DNA of 38,408 nucleotides from Candidatus Marivariicella framensis (GCA_905182735.1 CAJJCT010000036.1:1-38408); one strand, 5' to 3'; shown: positions 16,084 to 24,958, counted from the stretch's first letter. The notes: a model not told the origin generated them from the sequence alone. Numbers and translations: made by a program.

Positions 16084-16115
16084 AAGTGTTATAATTTGTC
16101 ATAAAATTACAAAGA

Positions 16116-16147
16116 TTGTTTTATTTTAATGCAAATATTTACCTTTG
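16116..16147 (+). promoter_or_regulatory. Bacteroidota-type promoter of the MBL-fold gene
   Basis: TTG at 16116-16118 and TACCTTTG at 16140-16147 are separated by 21 bp, fitting TTG-N17-23-TAnnTTTG. The -7 box ends 7 nt before the ATG at 16155, predicting a very short leader. Confidence 0.55.
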
Positions 16148-16154
16148 ATTTCAA

Positions 16155-16922
16155 ATGATTCAATTAATTTTTTTAGGAACTGGAACTTCTCAAGGTATAC
16201 CTGTAATTGGAAGTGATGATCCAGTATGCTTAAGTACCAATCCTAAGGATAAAAGATTGAGGTGTTCAGTTTTATTAAGCTGGAATAGCAAAAATTACGT
16301 AATTGATTGTGGTCCTGATTTTCGTCAACAAATACTTAATAATCCAATTAGTTCATTAGATGGAGTTCTTTTTACCCATTCCCATGCTGATCATACATCA
16401 GGATTTGATGATATAAGGCCCTTTTGTTTTCGGCAAGGTTTAATTGACATTTATTCAACATCTGAAGTATTTAAAAATTTAAAAAAACGTTTTGATTATA
16501 TAATTAATGATAAAGATAAGTACCCTGGAGCCCCATCGGTTAATACAAATATTATCAAAGAAAATGAGAAATTTAAACTAGGAGGTAAGTGGGTTATGCC
16601 TATAAAAGCTATGCATAATGATATACCAGTAACTGGATATAGAATAAACAATATAGCTTATATGACTGATGTTAAAACTATAGATTTGAACTCAAAATTA
16701 AAACTTAAAAATCTTGATGTTTTAATTTTGAGTTGCTTAAGGATTAAACCTCATCAGTCCCATTTAAATCTTGAAGAAGCTATTGAGCTTGTCAATGAAT
16801 TAAAACCAAAAAAAACTTTATTGATTCATATTAGTAATTCATTGGGATTTCATGATGAAGTAAATAAGAAATTACCAAAAAACATATCTCTTGCGTATGA
16901 TAATTTATGTATTAAATGTTAA
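16155..16922 (+). CDS. MBL-fold metallohydrolase, PhnP-like
   Basis: 255 residues of the metallo-beta-lactamase fold. It starts with IFLGTGTSQGIPVIG, typical of the PhnP/phosphodiesterase branch. The metal-binding motif THSHADH is at 74-80, followed by SGFDDIRPF. Further ligands are likely in the AMHND region (about 153-157), in MTDVK (170-174) and at IHISN near the end. Members hydrolyse cyclic phosphodiester bonds (PhnP acts on phosphoribosyl 1,2-cyclic phosphate), but no phn genes are nearby, so the substrate is open. It has a recognisable promoter and probably co-transcribes the membrane-anchored gene 13 bp downstream. Confidence 0.88.
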   Translation: MIQLIFLGTGTSQGIPVIGSDDPVCLSTNPKDKRLRCSVLLSWNSKNYVIDCGPDFRQQILNNPISSLDGVLFTHSHADHTSGFDDIRPFCFRQGLIDIYSTSEVFKNLKKRFDYIINDKDKYPGAPSVNTNIIKENEKFKLGGKWVMPIKAMHNDIPVTGYRINNIAYMTDVKTIDLNSKLKLKNLDVLILSCLRIKPHQSHLNLEEAIELVNELKPKKTLLIHISNSLGFHDEVNKKLPKNISLAYDNLCIKC

Positions 16923-16935
16923 TTATTAATTTTTT

Positions 16936-17427
16936 ATGAAAAATAAAATTCTAATTTATCTTTTGATTTTTGTCTCAATAATTTTATTGTTTCAAATAGT
17001 TAATTCTGGAAGAATTCTAGAGCGAGAAGAGGAGTTGTTAGATCAAAAAGTAAATTCTATTATGATTCTAGAGGCACAAAAAACTTTACTAAAAAACCGT
17101 CTTGATGAAGAAAGTTATTTTTCTTTATTTGGCAATAAAAAGTCTCTCAATGCATTAGGAGAGAAATATAATGACAGTATAGTTTCAATAATAAAAAATG
17201 CATTATATGAAATAAATATTTCTGATAAAAAAAAATTAATAATACCTTACCAAAACTTGGGAGGGGTTTTCCTAATTAACCAAGTGAAAGTTTTAAATCA
17301 TAAATGGATTATTGCAAACTTTTCGGATGGAAGCCTTTGGGGCGAATTACTAATAGAATATATAATAGATGAAAAAGGAATAATTTTTAAAACGATAGAA
17401 CACCTTATTTATCCTAAAGAGCGGTAG
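16936..17427 (+). CDS. membrane-anchored protein of unknown function
   Basis: 163 residues: an N-terminal hydrophobic anchor (ILIYLLIFVSIILLFQIV, about 4-21), a charged stretch likely to form a coiled coil (about 25-60), then a soluble domain with LGGVFLINQVKVLNHKWIIA and FSDGSLWGELLIEYI. I believe related flavobacterial proteins occur next to the same MBL-fold hydrolase, but know no function. Its 3' end overlaps the convergent esterase gene by 14 bp. No catalytic motif was recognised. Confidence 0.65.
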   Translation: MKNKILIYLLIFVSIILLFQIVNSGRILEREEELLDQKVNSIMILEAQKTLLKNRLDEESYFSLFGNKKSLNALGEKYNDSIVSIIKNALYEINISDKKKLIIPYQNLGGVFLINQVKVLNHKWIIANFSDGSLWGELLIEYIIDEKGIIFKTIEHLIYPKER

Positions 17428-18070
17428 TCTTTATCCAATTTAAGAAATCTGAAAAATTTTCTTGACTAATTCCATGACCTTCATTGTATTCTTTGTAAAT
17501 AATTTTAGAATTATTTTTTTTAATTAAATCAATACTTTTTCTAGCTTTTTCAACAGGTATCATTTGATCTAGAATACCATGAGAATTAAATATCAGTAGT
17601 TTAGAAACATTTTCTAAAGAGACGTTGATTAATTCGGGAATAATATAACCACTTAATGTAACTGCTCTTCTAATCAAATCAGGGTGGTTAATAGTCATAG
17701 CCCAACTTAACATGCATCCTTGGCTAAAACCAATTAAACTAATATCACTATTATCTATATTAAAATGTACAATTGACAAGTCTATTGACTCCTTTATTAA
17801 TCTGAGTGATTCTTTGGCTTCAAGAAAAACTGTATTTTTTCCTCCTAAATCATCATAATGTATATTACTCCATGCGTATCCTCCCATTTCTAATGAAATT
17901 GGAGCTCTGAATGATATAATAGTATATTCAGAAGGTAAATAAGGCACAAAACTAAATAAGTCTTCTTCATTACTTCCATATCCATGAAGCAATACAATAC
18001 ATGGTTTCTTTTCTTTTGTAGTGTTTGATAATTTTATTTTATAATCAAGAGGGAGAAGTGGTTTATCCAT
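17414..18070 (-). CDS. alpha/beta hydrolase, phospholipase/carboxylesterase family
   Basis: 218-residue serine esterase. Oxyanion region LHGYGSNEEDLF is at about residues 28-39 and the nucleophile elbow GFSQG at about 113-117. The acid lies in GILDQMIPV (Asp near 164) and the base in NEGHGI (His near 198), giving a complete Ser-Asp-His triad. The family (acyl-protein thioesterase/carboxylesterase) hydrolyses short acyl esters and has broad specificity. Only 1 bp separates it from the dihydroorotase-like gene upstream, so it is in the same minus-strand operon. Confidence 0.9.
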   Translation of the reverse strand: MDKPLLPLDYKIKLSNTTKEKKPCIVLLHGYGSNEEDLFSFVPYLPSEYTIISFRAPISLEMGGYAWSNIHYDDLGGKNTVFLEAKESLRLIKESIDLSIVHFNIDNSDISLIGFSQGCMLSWAMTINHPDLIRRAVTLSGYIIPELINVSLENVSKLLIFNSHGILDQMIPVEKARKSIDLIKKNNSKIIYKEYNEGHGISQENFSDFLNWIKTTAL

Positions 18071-18071
18071 G

Positions 18072-19328
18072 TTAATTTTTTCTTAGAGATAAAACACCAT
18101 TATTTAAACATCCTATTACCTCTCCTTTTGTTTCTTGATTTATATACGAGCAATTCTTAGAAGTAGACAAAATGTTCTTTTCAGTAAAAATATTTTTAAT
18201 ATCAGGATCAAACATTGTTATATTGGCATGGCTCCCTACCTCAATTTCGAGATCATTTATACCAAATATAGGCTTGCCTCTGGTAAGAAATTGTATAGTT
18301 TTTTCTATTGGAAAAATAGTGTTTAATAGTGGGAAAAAAGATTCAAGACCAATGCTTCCGTCTGCAGCAGAACAAAAATCTAAATTTTTTATTTCAATAT
18401 TTTTTGGCTCATGCATTGCAGTTACACAATCAATAGTTCCAGACAGCAAGCCTTCTCTTAGAGCTGATCGATCTTCATCTGTTCTAAGAGGCGGAAAAAA
18501 TTTAAATTGAGAATCAAAGTCTTTCAAAGAACTGTCGGTAAATAATAAATGGGGCAGCGAAGTAGAACAAGTTACTTTGAGTCCTCTTTTTTTTGCATCT
18601 TCAATTAAATTAACAGAGTCTTTAGAGCTTATAAATGAAAAGTGTAGTTTGCCTCCTGTGTGTTCTAAAATTTTAATATCTCTAAAAACCCTACTACTCT
18701 CGGCATACGAACCATAACCTTTAAGCCCGAGTTCATTACTGGTAGCTCCCTCATTCATCATTCCCCCTAAAGAAATTTTCTCATCTAATGGATATGAGCT
18801 TATAATGCCATTAAAGCTTTGTGAATATTCTAATGCAGTCTTAAGTAAATTAGAATTTTCAATTGGACTCTTATAATCTCCAAATGTAATTGCACCAGCT
18901 TCTTTCATGTCATAAAGAGAAGCCATTTGTTTTCCTTCTGCAGATTGAGTTAGACACCCTATAGGGTGAATATTAGTAGAATATCCTCTGCTTTTATTAA
19001 TAAGGTAGCTTATTGCTCCATGATTATCAGATACAGGATGTACATCAGGATTCAGCCCTATTGAGGTAAAGCCAGATTTAGCAGCGGTAGTTAAGCCATT
19101 ATTTAAAGTTTCACGCTCTTCATATCCTGGCTCTCCAAATGAAACTGAGGGGTCCCACCAACCTCTTGAAATATGTAAATTTTTTTCTTTTATTGTAATA
19201 TCAACCTTAGTGTTGATGTTTTTTTCTATTTCTTTGATAACGCCGTCCTCAATAAGAAGAGAAACTGATTGACAGTGCAGTGGATTACTGCGGTCAATTA
19301 TAGTTGCATTTTTAAGCAAAATTTTCAT
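18072..19328 (-). CDS. dihydroorotase-like protein lacking metal ligands (pseudoenzyme)
   Basis: Start taken at the ATG at 19328 (418 residues). A longer ORF from 19454 would add 42 residues without family similarity and would overlap the upstream gene. It aligns with dihydroorotase/allantoinase amidohydrolases, starting KILLKNATIID. The metal site is altered: dihydroorotases have DxHxH followed by R-E-P-G, while here it is DPSVSFGEPG (59-68), so both histidines are serines. The late DH motif (SDHAP) reads AMHEP. Non-catalytic PyrC-like proteins are known to support aspartate transcarbamoylase in some bacteria, and Bacteroidota carry a conserved version. No pyrB is in the window. Probably not an active dihydroorotase. 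Confidence 0.85.
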   Translation of the reverse strand: MKILLKNATIIDRSNPLHCQSVSLLIEDGVIKEIEKNINTKVDITIKEKNLHISRGWWDPSVSFGEPGYEERETLNNGLTTAAKSGFTSIGLNPDVHPVSDNHGAISYLINKSRGYSTNIHPIGCLTQSAEGKQMASLYDMKEAGAITFGDYKSPIENSNLLKTALEYSQSFNGIISSYPLDEKISLGGMMNEGATSNELGLKGYGSYAESSRVFRDIKILEHTGGKLHFSFISSKDSVNLIEDAKKRGLKVTCSTSLPHLLFTDSSLKDFDSQFKFFPPLRTDEDRSALREGLLSGTIDCVTAMHEPKNIEIKNLDFCSAADGSIGLESFFPLLNTIFPIEKTIQFLTRGKPIFGINDLEIEVGSHANITMFDPDIKNIFTEKNILSTSKNCSYINQETKGEVIGCLNNGVLSLRKN

Positions 19329-19413
19329 ATGCAATGAAAAAGCTTGATTTATATAGCTAAGCAAAAATAGTGAAAAAGTGTGACAGATTAGTGATTGATC
19401 GAAGTATATATAT

Positions 19414-20175
19414 TTATTTAAAATTTTCATGAACTCCCAAGCCGAAAAGAGCAAAGTCTAATTTAACAGGGTCATTGGGCATTATTTTTTTTAAAACGCT
19501 GTCTAGTTCCACAACTGCCTTAGCATCATTTTGCTTTCTATTTAATAATCCCAGTCTTCTTGCTACATTACCAGAATGGACATCTAAGGGGCAGGATAGG
19601 TCAGAGCTTTTGATTTTTTTCCAAATACCAAAATCTACTCCATTTATATTTGACCTTACCATCCACCTAAAGAACATGTTTATTCTTTTAGCGGCTGATC
19701 CTTTTATTGGATTTGCAATATGTTTTTCTATTCTTTTTTTATGTGGTGATCTAAAAAAATTTGAATGAAAGCCACTTTGCATTTCTGAAACGGATGTATT
19801 TGGTAAGTAAATGTAATTTTCTAATGTTTTTTTCTCAGTATAGATCTCTTTTAATTTTAAAATAAAGTAAATCAAATCATTTCCGTTAAAAGTTCTGTGT
19901 ACAAATTTTTGAAAATGTATTAAATCATTGTTTGTATGATTTAATATAAAATCTAAAGGAGAGTGTTCTAATAATTGAATTATTTTTTTTGAACTATTTA
20001 TTATAGCTTTTCGATTGCCCCAAGCTATTGTAGATGAGAGAAACCCTGAAATTTCAATATCTTCATGTTTTGTAAATTCATGTGGAATTTGAATAGGATC
20101 AGATTCAATAAAAGCAGGATTTTCATAAAAGTCAGCTTTTTCAACAAGGAATGAGTAGATTTCTTTTTTAGTCAT
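19414..20175 (-). CDS. TIGR02757 family protein (DUF2400)
   Basis: A 253-residue protein of the TIGR02757 family, conserved in Bacteroidota and related to helix-hairpin-helix folds. Characteristic segments are SGFLSSTIAWGNRKAIINSS (about 44-63), GSAAKRINMFFRWMVRS (about 158-174) and CPLDVHSGNVARRLGLL (about 195-211), the last resembling the D-x-H-x-x-R part of HhH glycosylases. No function is established to my knowledge. It overlaps the ABC ATPase gene by 8 bp, so it is co-expressed with it. The gap to the dihydroorotase-like start is 85 bp. Confidence 0.88.
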   Translation of the reverse strand: MTKKEIYSFLVEKADFYENPAFIESDPIQIPHEFTKHEDIEISGFLSSTIAWGNRKAIINSSKKIIQLLEHSPLDFILNHTNNDLIHFQKFVHRTFNGNDLIYFILKLKEIYTEKKTLENYIYLPNTSVSEMQSGFHSNFFRSPHKKRIEKHIANPIKGSAAKRINMFFRWMVRSNINGVDFGIWKKIKSSDLSCPLDVHSGNVARRLGLLNRKQNDAKAVVELDSVLKKIMPNDPVKLDFALFGLGVHENFK

Positions 20176-20833
20176 TGAAAATCACACCATCCTTAATGAG
20201 TATTTTTCTATCAGATTTATTTGCCAAAACTTCATTATGAGTGACTATGACAAATGTACAATCCATAACATCTCTTATTTTAAAGAAAAGCTCGTGTAAT
20301 TCATTTGCGTTTTCTGAATCTAAATTTCCACTAGGCTCATCAGCAAAAATAATTTTAGGATTATTGATTAGTGCTCGAGCTACCGCAACTCTTTGTTGCT
20401 CACCTCCTGAGAGAGATGATGGGTGATGGGATAAACGATTTGTTAGTCCTAGTTGATCTAAAAGATCTTTAGCACGATTTATAGTTTTATCATTATCTTT
20501 TTTTCCAATCCATGCAGGTAAACATACATTTTCTAAAGCATTAAACTCAGGTAAAAGTTCATGAAATTGAAATACGAAACCTAAGTTTTCATTTCTGAAT
20601 TTAGCTAACTCATTTTTATTTAATTCAGTTATTTTATTATCATAAATCTCCAATCTTGTTTGGTTATTAGAGTCGGGTAAAGACAGAGTGCCTAAGATTT
20701 CAAGTAGTGAGGTTTTTCCAGCTCCAGAAGGACCAGTTATTGAGACAATTTCACCCTTTTTTATATGAAGATTAATACCTTTTAAAACCTCAAGCCCATT
20801 AAATGTTTTATAAATTGAATTAGCCTTTATCAT
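20168..20833 (-). CDS. lolD: ABC transporter ATP-binding protein, LolD/FtsE type
   Basis: 221-residue stand-alone ABC ATPase. Walker A GPSGAGKT is at 34-41, Q-loop FQFHELLPEFNALENV near 88-103, signature LSGGEQQR at 141-148, Walker B IIFADEPSGNLD at 161-172, and an H-loop IVTHN near the end. The sequence is most like LolD, which with LolC/E releases lipoproteins from the inner membrane. No permease gene is adjacent, so the partner must be elsewhere and FtsE- or MacB-like roles cannot be ruled out. First gene of the minus-strand operon. Confidence 0.8.
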   Translation of the reverse strand: MIKANSIYKTFNGLEVLKGINLHIKKGEIVSITGPSGAGKTSLLEILGTLSLPDSNNQTRLEIYDNKITELNKNELAKFRNENLGFVFQFHELLPEFNALENVCLPAWIGKKDNDKTINRAKDLLDQLGLTNRLSHHPSSLSGGEQQRVAVARALINNPKIIFADEPSGNLDSENANELHELFFKIRDVMDCTFVIVTHNEVLANKSDRKILIKDGVIFND

Positions 20834-20932
20834 ATTCTAAATAAAATTAATACTTTTTTGTTCAAAAAATAGTGATGCAACCTTTTATATATATATATAA
20901 ATAAATTAATTTTGAACTTACATTTAAATAAT

Positions 20933-21463
20933 ATGAGTTTTAAGGCATATTTTGCAGGAGGTTGTTTTTGGTGTACAGAAGCAATTTTTAATAGAGTTAA
21001 TGGAGTTGAGAAAGTTTTACCTGGATATATTGGAGGTAGTATTAAAAACCCCAGTTATAAAGAAGTGTGTTCAGGACTGTCAGGCCATACCGAAGGAGTA
21101 GAACTTGTCTTTGATTCTAATATTGTATCTTATGAGACGCTGGCGTTAATATTTTTCACTACTCATGATCCGACTACCTTAAATAGACAAGGGAATGATT
21201 TAGGGTCACAGTATCGTTCTGCTATTTTTTATGAAACTGAAAAACAAAAACAAATAGTTTATGATGTCATTAAAAAAATGGAAGATGAATTTGTTTTTGA
21301 AAACAGAATTGTAACTGAGGTTCTACCTAAAACTGATTTCTATTATGCTGAGCAGGAGCACCAAAGTTTTTTTGATATGAACAAACAACATCCTTATTGT
21401 CAGGCTATAATATCTCCAAAAATTAATAAGTTCATTAAGGAATATAGTGGTGTTATTAAATAA
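20933..21463 (+). CDS. msrA: peptide methionine-S-sulfoxide reductase A
   Basis: Repairs S-methionine sulfoxide in proteins, in the cytosol. 176 residues from the ATG at 20933; an in-frame TTG seven codons upstream is less likely. The catalytic GGCFWCTEAIF motif (Cys11) sits at the N-terminus. Also present are GYIGGSIKNPSYKEVCSG, GHTEGVELVFD, FFTTHDPTTLNRQGND, GSQYRSAIFY and YYAEQEHQSFFD, all MsrA landmarks. No MsrB domain is fused. It stands alone between two minus-strand units, and the intergenic region holds an AT dinucleotide run (about 20886-20900). Confidence 0.96.
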   Translation: MSFKAYFAGGCFWCTEAIFNRVNGVEKVLPGYIGGSIKNPSYKEVCSGLSGHTEGVELVFDSNIVSYETLALIFFTTHDPTTLNRQGNDLGSQYRSAIFYETEKQKQIVYDVIKKMEDEFVFENRIVTEVLPKTDFYYAEQEHQSFFDMNKQHPYCQAIISPKINKFIKEYSGVIK

Positions 21464-21465
21464 AA

Positions 21466-21777
21466 CTATAGCTTAATCCCCATCCTTCTTAAAATCTTTT
21501 TTTCAAACTCCCAGAAAAATTTGAATTGAAAAAATATTGCTCCAAAACATATTAGTAAAAACTGATACAGCGGGAATATTATAATCAATCTTAAAAATAT
21601 ATATAAGATATTTCCTAAAGGAATATCTGAAAACAGTTCAGGTGATATGGATAGTATACTTAAAAAAGGCTTTCCTAGACGAACACTAGCAGATCCAGTT
21701 ATTCCAAACACTACAAATATTATAAAAAGTTGAAAGTTGGAGTTAATTCCCCACTTTTTTTTTAAAGTTTTAAACAA
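21466..21777 (-). CDS. small membrane protein, DUF6787-like
   Basis: 103 residues from a TTG; no ATG is in frame. The opening KKKWGINSNFQLFIIFVVFG then ITGSASVRLGKPF is typical of the small flavobacterial DUF6787 family, which is often found after serA. Two hydrophobic segments lie at about 15-31 and 55-85. It follows serA with a 2-bp gap and is probably co-transcribed. Function unknown. Confidence 0.7.
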   Translation of the reverse strand: MFKTLKKKWGINSNFQLFIIFVVFGITGSASVRLGKPFLSILSISPELFSDIPLGNILYIFLRLIIIFPLYQFLLICFGAIFFQFKFFWEFEKKILRRMGIKL

Positions 21778-21779
21778 AA

Positions 21780-22733
21780 TTATTTATTGAGTAGATTATT
21801 TATCTGAGAAGCTAGTTCTTCACCAATTCTTTCTTGGGCTTCGTTTGTTGCCGCACCTATGTGAGGAGTTAACGATATGTTTGGATGCATTAATAACTGT
21901 ATTTCAGGCTTAGGTTCATTTTCAAAAGTATCAAGAGCTGCAAAAAGAAGTTTTCCTGAATCTAAGGCGGCAACAAGAGCAACTTCATTAATTATCCCAC
22001 CTCTAGCTGCATTAATTAAAACAGAACCATTTTTCATTAAAGCAAATTCTTTTTTATCAATAACATATTCTTTTTGAGCTGGAACATGAAGTGTTATGAA
22101 ATCAGCATGCTTAAGAACCTCATTCTTTGAAATTGTTTTAATTTTAAATGAAACAGACTTGTTGTTATAAAAATTTAGATTAATTGTTGTCTCTTTTTGA
22201 TGATTGTCACAAGCAATGACTTTCATTCCAACACCTAATCCAATTTTCGCAACTTCTTGACCAATCCTACCAAATCCAACAATACCAAGGGTTTTTCCTC
22301 TCAGTTCTATTCCTTTAGAATAACTCTTTTTTAAACCTTTAAAATTGGTTTCACCCTCTAGAGGCATACTTCTGTTAGAATCATATAAAAAACGAACCCC
22401 TCCGTATAAATGAGCAAAAACTAATTCAGCTACTGATGCTGATGATGAAGCGGGAGTGTTAATTACATGAATATTTTTTTTACGAGCATAATCGACATCA
22501 ATATTATCCATTCCAACTCCTCCACGGCCAATTAACTTTAAGTTTGGACAAGAATCTATCAAGTCTTTTCTTACCGTTGTGGCTGATCTAACAAGAAGTC
22601 CATCAATTGAATTTTGGTTTATATGTTCTACAAGTTGTTCTTGAGCAACATTGATAGTTGAGATATTAAAACCGAACTTCTTCAATGCATTTACTCCAGT
22701 ATCAGAAATTCCATCATTAGCAAGGATGTTCAT
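21780..22733 (-). CDS. serA: D-3-phosphoglycerate dehydrogenase
   Basis: First step of serine synthesis: 3-phosphoglycerate to phosphohydroxypyruvate with NAD. 317 residues, the short form without an ACT regulatory domain, so allosteric serine feedback through ACT is not expected. NAD-binding GFGRIGQE is at 153-160. The catalytic residues are in NAARGG (Arg244), FENEP (Glu273) and TPHIGAAT (His291). It follows serC by 5 bp, and the two consecutive pathway enzymes form an operon. Confidence 0.95.
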   Translation of the reverse strand: MNILANDGISDTGVNALKKFGFNISTINVAQEQLVEHINQNSIDGLLVRSATTVRKDLIDSCPNLKLIGRGGVGMDNIDVDYARKKNIHVINTPASSSASVAELVFAHLYGGVRFLYDSNRSMPLEGETNFKGLKKSYSKGIELRGKTLGIVGFGRIGQEVAKIGLGVGMKVIACDNHQKETTINLNFYNNKSVSFKIKTISKNEVLKHADFITLHVPAQKEYVIDKKEFALMKNGSVLINAARGGIINEVALVAALDSGKLLFAALDTFENEPKPEIQLLMHPNISLTPHIGAATNEAQERIGEELASQINNLLNK

Positions 22734-22738
22734 ATTTT

Positions 22739-23806
22739 TTATTTAAATTTTTCTTCAAATTGTTGCATGCACTTAATTAATAATTCTATGCTTTCAATTG
22801 GAAGTGCATTGTATATTGAAGCTCTGTATCCTCCTACAGATCTGTGACCCTTTAATCCAACTATGTAATTGTCTTCCCAAGCATTGTTAAAGTCGGTTGA
22901 AAGGTTATCATCTATCAGTGTGAATATTACATTCATATAACTTCTGTCTTCTTTTGCGGCAAAACCACTAAAACATGAATTTCTGTCAACTTCATCATAA
23001 AGTAATTCTGCTTTGTTTTTATTTCTTTTATCAAGTTCTTCTAATCCTCCTTGAGATTCAATCCACCTAAGGTTTAATAATGTTGTATAGACAGCAAAAA
23101 CAGGAGGAGTGTTTGACATGCTTCCTGCATTTATGTATGATTTGTAATTTAACATTGAAGGAACGTTTCTAGTAACTTTGTTTAAAATACTTTCTTTAAT
23201 TACAACAAGTGTTACTCCAGCAGTACCCATATTTTTCTGAGCTCCAGCATAAAATAAATCAAAATTTGAGTAGTCTATTTTTCTTGAAAAAATATCTGAA
23301 CTCATATCTGCAATTAATGAAACAGGTGTATCTGGGAAAGACTTGTATTGGGTTCCAAATATCGTATTGTTAGTTGTTATATGAAGATAGTCAGCATCAT
23401 TAGGGATAATATAGTCTTTTGGAATATAATTAAAGTTTTTGTCTTTTGAAGAAGAAACCTCAATAACATCTCCTAATATTTTGGCCTCCTTGATTGCTTT
23501 TACTGACCAAGTTCCAGTATTTATGTAGGCAGCTTTTTTTTCTAACAAATTGTAGGCTGTCATAAGAAACTGAAGACTTGCGCCTCCCTGAACAAAAATA
23601 GCTTTATAGCCTTTATTTTCTAAACCAGTAATTTTAAGTACGAGCTCAGTAGCTTCCTCCATTATTGAAATGAATTCTTTGCTTCTGTGTGATATTTCAA
23701 TGAGAGAAAGTCCTATTTTATCTAACTCTATGATAGCTTTTGATGCTTGATTTATTACTTCTTGAGGAAGAATTGAAGGACCGGCACTGAAATTATGTTT
23801 TTTCAT
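22739..23806 (-). CDS. serC: phosphoserine aminotransferase
   Basis: PLP enzyme converting phosphohydroxypyruvate and glutamate to phosphoserine; it can also serve pyridoxine synthesis. 355 residues, standard length. The start HNFSAGPSILPQEV is the family hallmark. GGASLQFLMTAYNL lies at 74-87, and YAGAQKNMGTAG carries the PLP lysine 191. GHRSVGGYRASIYNA near the end is the conserved phosphate-binding C-terminal segment. First gene of the serC-serA-DUF6787 unit. Confidence 0.96.
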   Translation of the reverse strand: MKKHNFSAGPSILPQEVINQASKAIIELDKIGLSLIEISHRSKEFISIMEEATELVLKITGLENKGYKAIFVQGGASLQFLMTAYNLLEKKAAYINTGTWSVKAIKEAKILGDVIEVSSSKDKNFNYIPKDYIIPNDADYLHITTNNTIFGTQYKSFPDTPVSLIADMSSDIFSRKIDYSNFDLFYAGAQKNMGTAGVTLVVIKESILNKVTRNVPSMLNYKSYINAGSMSNTPPVFAVYTTLLNLRWIESQGGLEELDKRNKNKAELLYDEVDRNSCFSGFAAKEDRSYMNVIFTLIDDNLSTDFNNAWEDNYIVGLKGHRSVGGYRASIYNALPIESIELLIKCMQQFEEKFK

Positions 23807-23874
23807 TAATTATTTAAAATGCAAATATTAAAAATTAGAAGATTAATGTTGCTGATAAATCTTTATTTTTTGTA

Positions 23875-23887
23875 CACAATTATTGTG
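23875..23887. promoter_or_regulatory. short palindrome upstream of serC
   Basis: CACAAT-T-ATTGTG, a perfect 6-bp inverted repeat around one T, lies about 70 bp upstream of the serC start in the gap to the acyl-CoA reductase gene. It might be an operator. Chance is a serious alternative at this length. Confidence 0.2.
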
Positions 23888-23909
23888 AAATTGTTAGTAA
23901 ATCAAATAA

Positions 23910-24923
23910 TTATAGTTTTTCAAGAAAATCAAGTGTGTTAATTCCGTCTGCATATTCATATATTTTAGGGTTTTGAGCTTCTCCAAATGAAATAGATTTT
24001 TTAATAATTTGATTTGAAACTACACATTGAATTTCATCTATATGGTCCCGGATAGTTTCATTTAGTGCTTCAATAGAATCATATTCTGAATAAAACGCAC
24101 TTGTTAGTGGAGAACTGAGTCTTGAATCATTTTTTAACATAAAAAACCCATTATCCTTGAAATCAAATTCACTCATTAAAAACACCGCTTTGTTATAATC
24201 ATAATTGTTGGCGTATTTAGCTGAATCCATAACACTTGAATACTTGTAGAGGCCTCCAAATACAATATCTAGATCATAGTTTTTAGGAATAAATAATTTT
24301 GAAACATTTCTACATCCCAAACCATAATGAGCTAAGATGTCATACCCTAATAACTCAATTTGACTTTTAGTTTCGTTTCCATCTAGAACGGCAATTCCAT
24401 TTCTATTTTTCCTAATTATATTAGGAGTTTTTTTAAAATAAAAATCAAAATATCTAGCTGAATTGTCACTTCCCGTTGCAATAACAGCATCATAGTCTTT
24501 AAATTTTTTTTCAGAAAAAATGATTTGTCCTTTAGTTTCAGGACACTCTTTTTCTAGAAAACAAATAACAAAAGGTAATAAAAACATGTCTTTTCTGGAA
24601 AGTTTGACTAAAGCCATATGTCCAGAAAACCATACGCTTAATATGTCATGAAGTCCTACAAAAGGTATGTTTCCAGCCAAAATCAAACCTACCTTTTTAG
24701 GATGCTTAGTTGTGGAGTGGTTTTCTAGCCACAACATAATATCCTCAAAATTTAACGATTTACCCCATGAAAGTGAAGCAGTATCAAGGTTCCATTTTGT
24801 AAACCAACCGTTATTATTTTTTAATTTTTTTTGGAGATTAATTGTAGTTTTATTTGTGCTAAAATGTTTTAGCCAATCACCAAGCTTTATTAAAGATTGA
24901 ATTTTTTTTTGTCTTAAGTCCAT
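23910..24923 (-). CDS. acyl-CoA reductase, LuxC-like
   Basis: A 337-residue protein of the LuxC-type acyl-CoA reductase family, which uses NADPH to reduce acyl thioesters to aldehydes. The nucleotide-binding part has GLILAGNIPFVGLHDILSVW (79-98) and ATGSDNSARYFD. The nucleophilic cysteine is Cys204 in HYGLGCRNVSKLFIP, the family signature. There are no luciferase or synthetase genes, so it is not a lux operon. Many Bacteroidota carry it next to the same ferredoxin. It is transcribed divergently from the ferredoxin gene out of abutting promoters. The physiological acyl substrate is unknown. Confidence 0.88.
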   Translation of the reverse strand: MDLRQKKIQSLIKLGDWLKHFSTNKTTINLQKKLKNNNGWFTKWNLDTASLSWGKSLNFEDIMLWLENHSTTKHPKKVGLILAGNIPFVGLHDILSVWFSGHMALVKLSRKDMFLLPFVICFLEKECPETKGQIIFSEKKFKDYDAVIATGSDNSARYFDFYFKKTPNIIRKNRNGIAVLDGNETKSQIELLGYDILAHYGLGCRNVSKLFIPKNYDLDIVFGGLYKYSSVMDSAKYANNYDYNKAVFLMSEFDFKDNGFFMLKNDSRLSSPLTSAFYSEYDSIEALNETIRDHIDEIQCVVSNQIIKKSISFGEAQNPKIYEYADGINTLDFLEKL

Positions 24924-24930
24924 TAGTTTG

Positions 24931-24958
24931 TTGAATAGAGATATAGAATGTACTTTTG
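24931..24958 (+). promoter_or_regulatory. promoter of the ferredoxin gene
   Basis: TTG at 24931-24933, with an alternative TTTG at 24927-24930, and TACTTTTG at 24951-24958 with a 17-bp spacer. The fit to the Bacteroidota consensus is very good. It overlaps the in-frame ATG at 24948, which therefore cannot be the start of this transcript's ORF and supports the ATG at 24981. Confidence 0.65.

Noticed and set aside
19329-19454. 42-residue N-terminal extension of the dihydroorotase-like ORF
   Set aside because: It overlaps the TIGR02757 gene, has no family similarity, and the ATG at 19328 begins exactly where amidohydrolase similarity starts.
23910-24923. Possible bioluminescence (lux) locus because of the LuxC-like gene
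   Set aside because: No luxA, luxB, luxD or luxE nearby; stand-alone acyl-CoA reductases are common in Bacteroidota.
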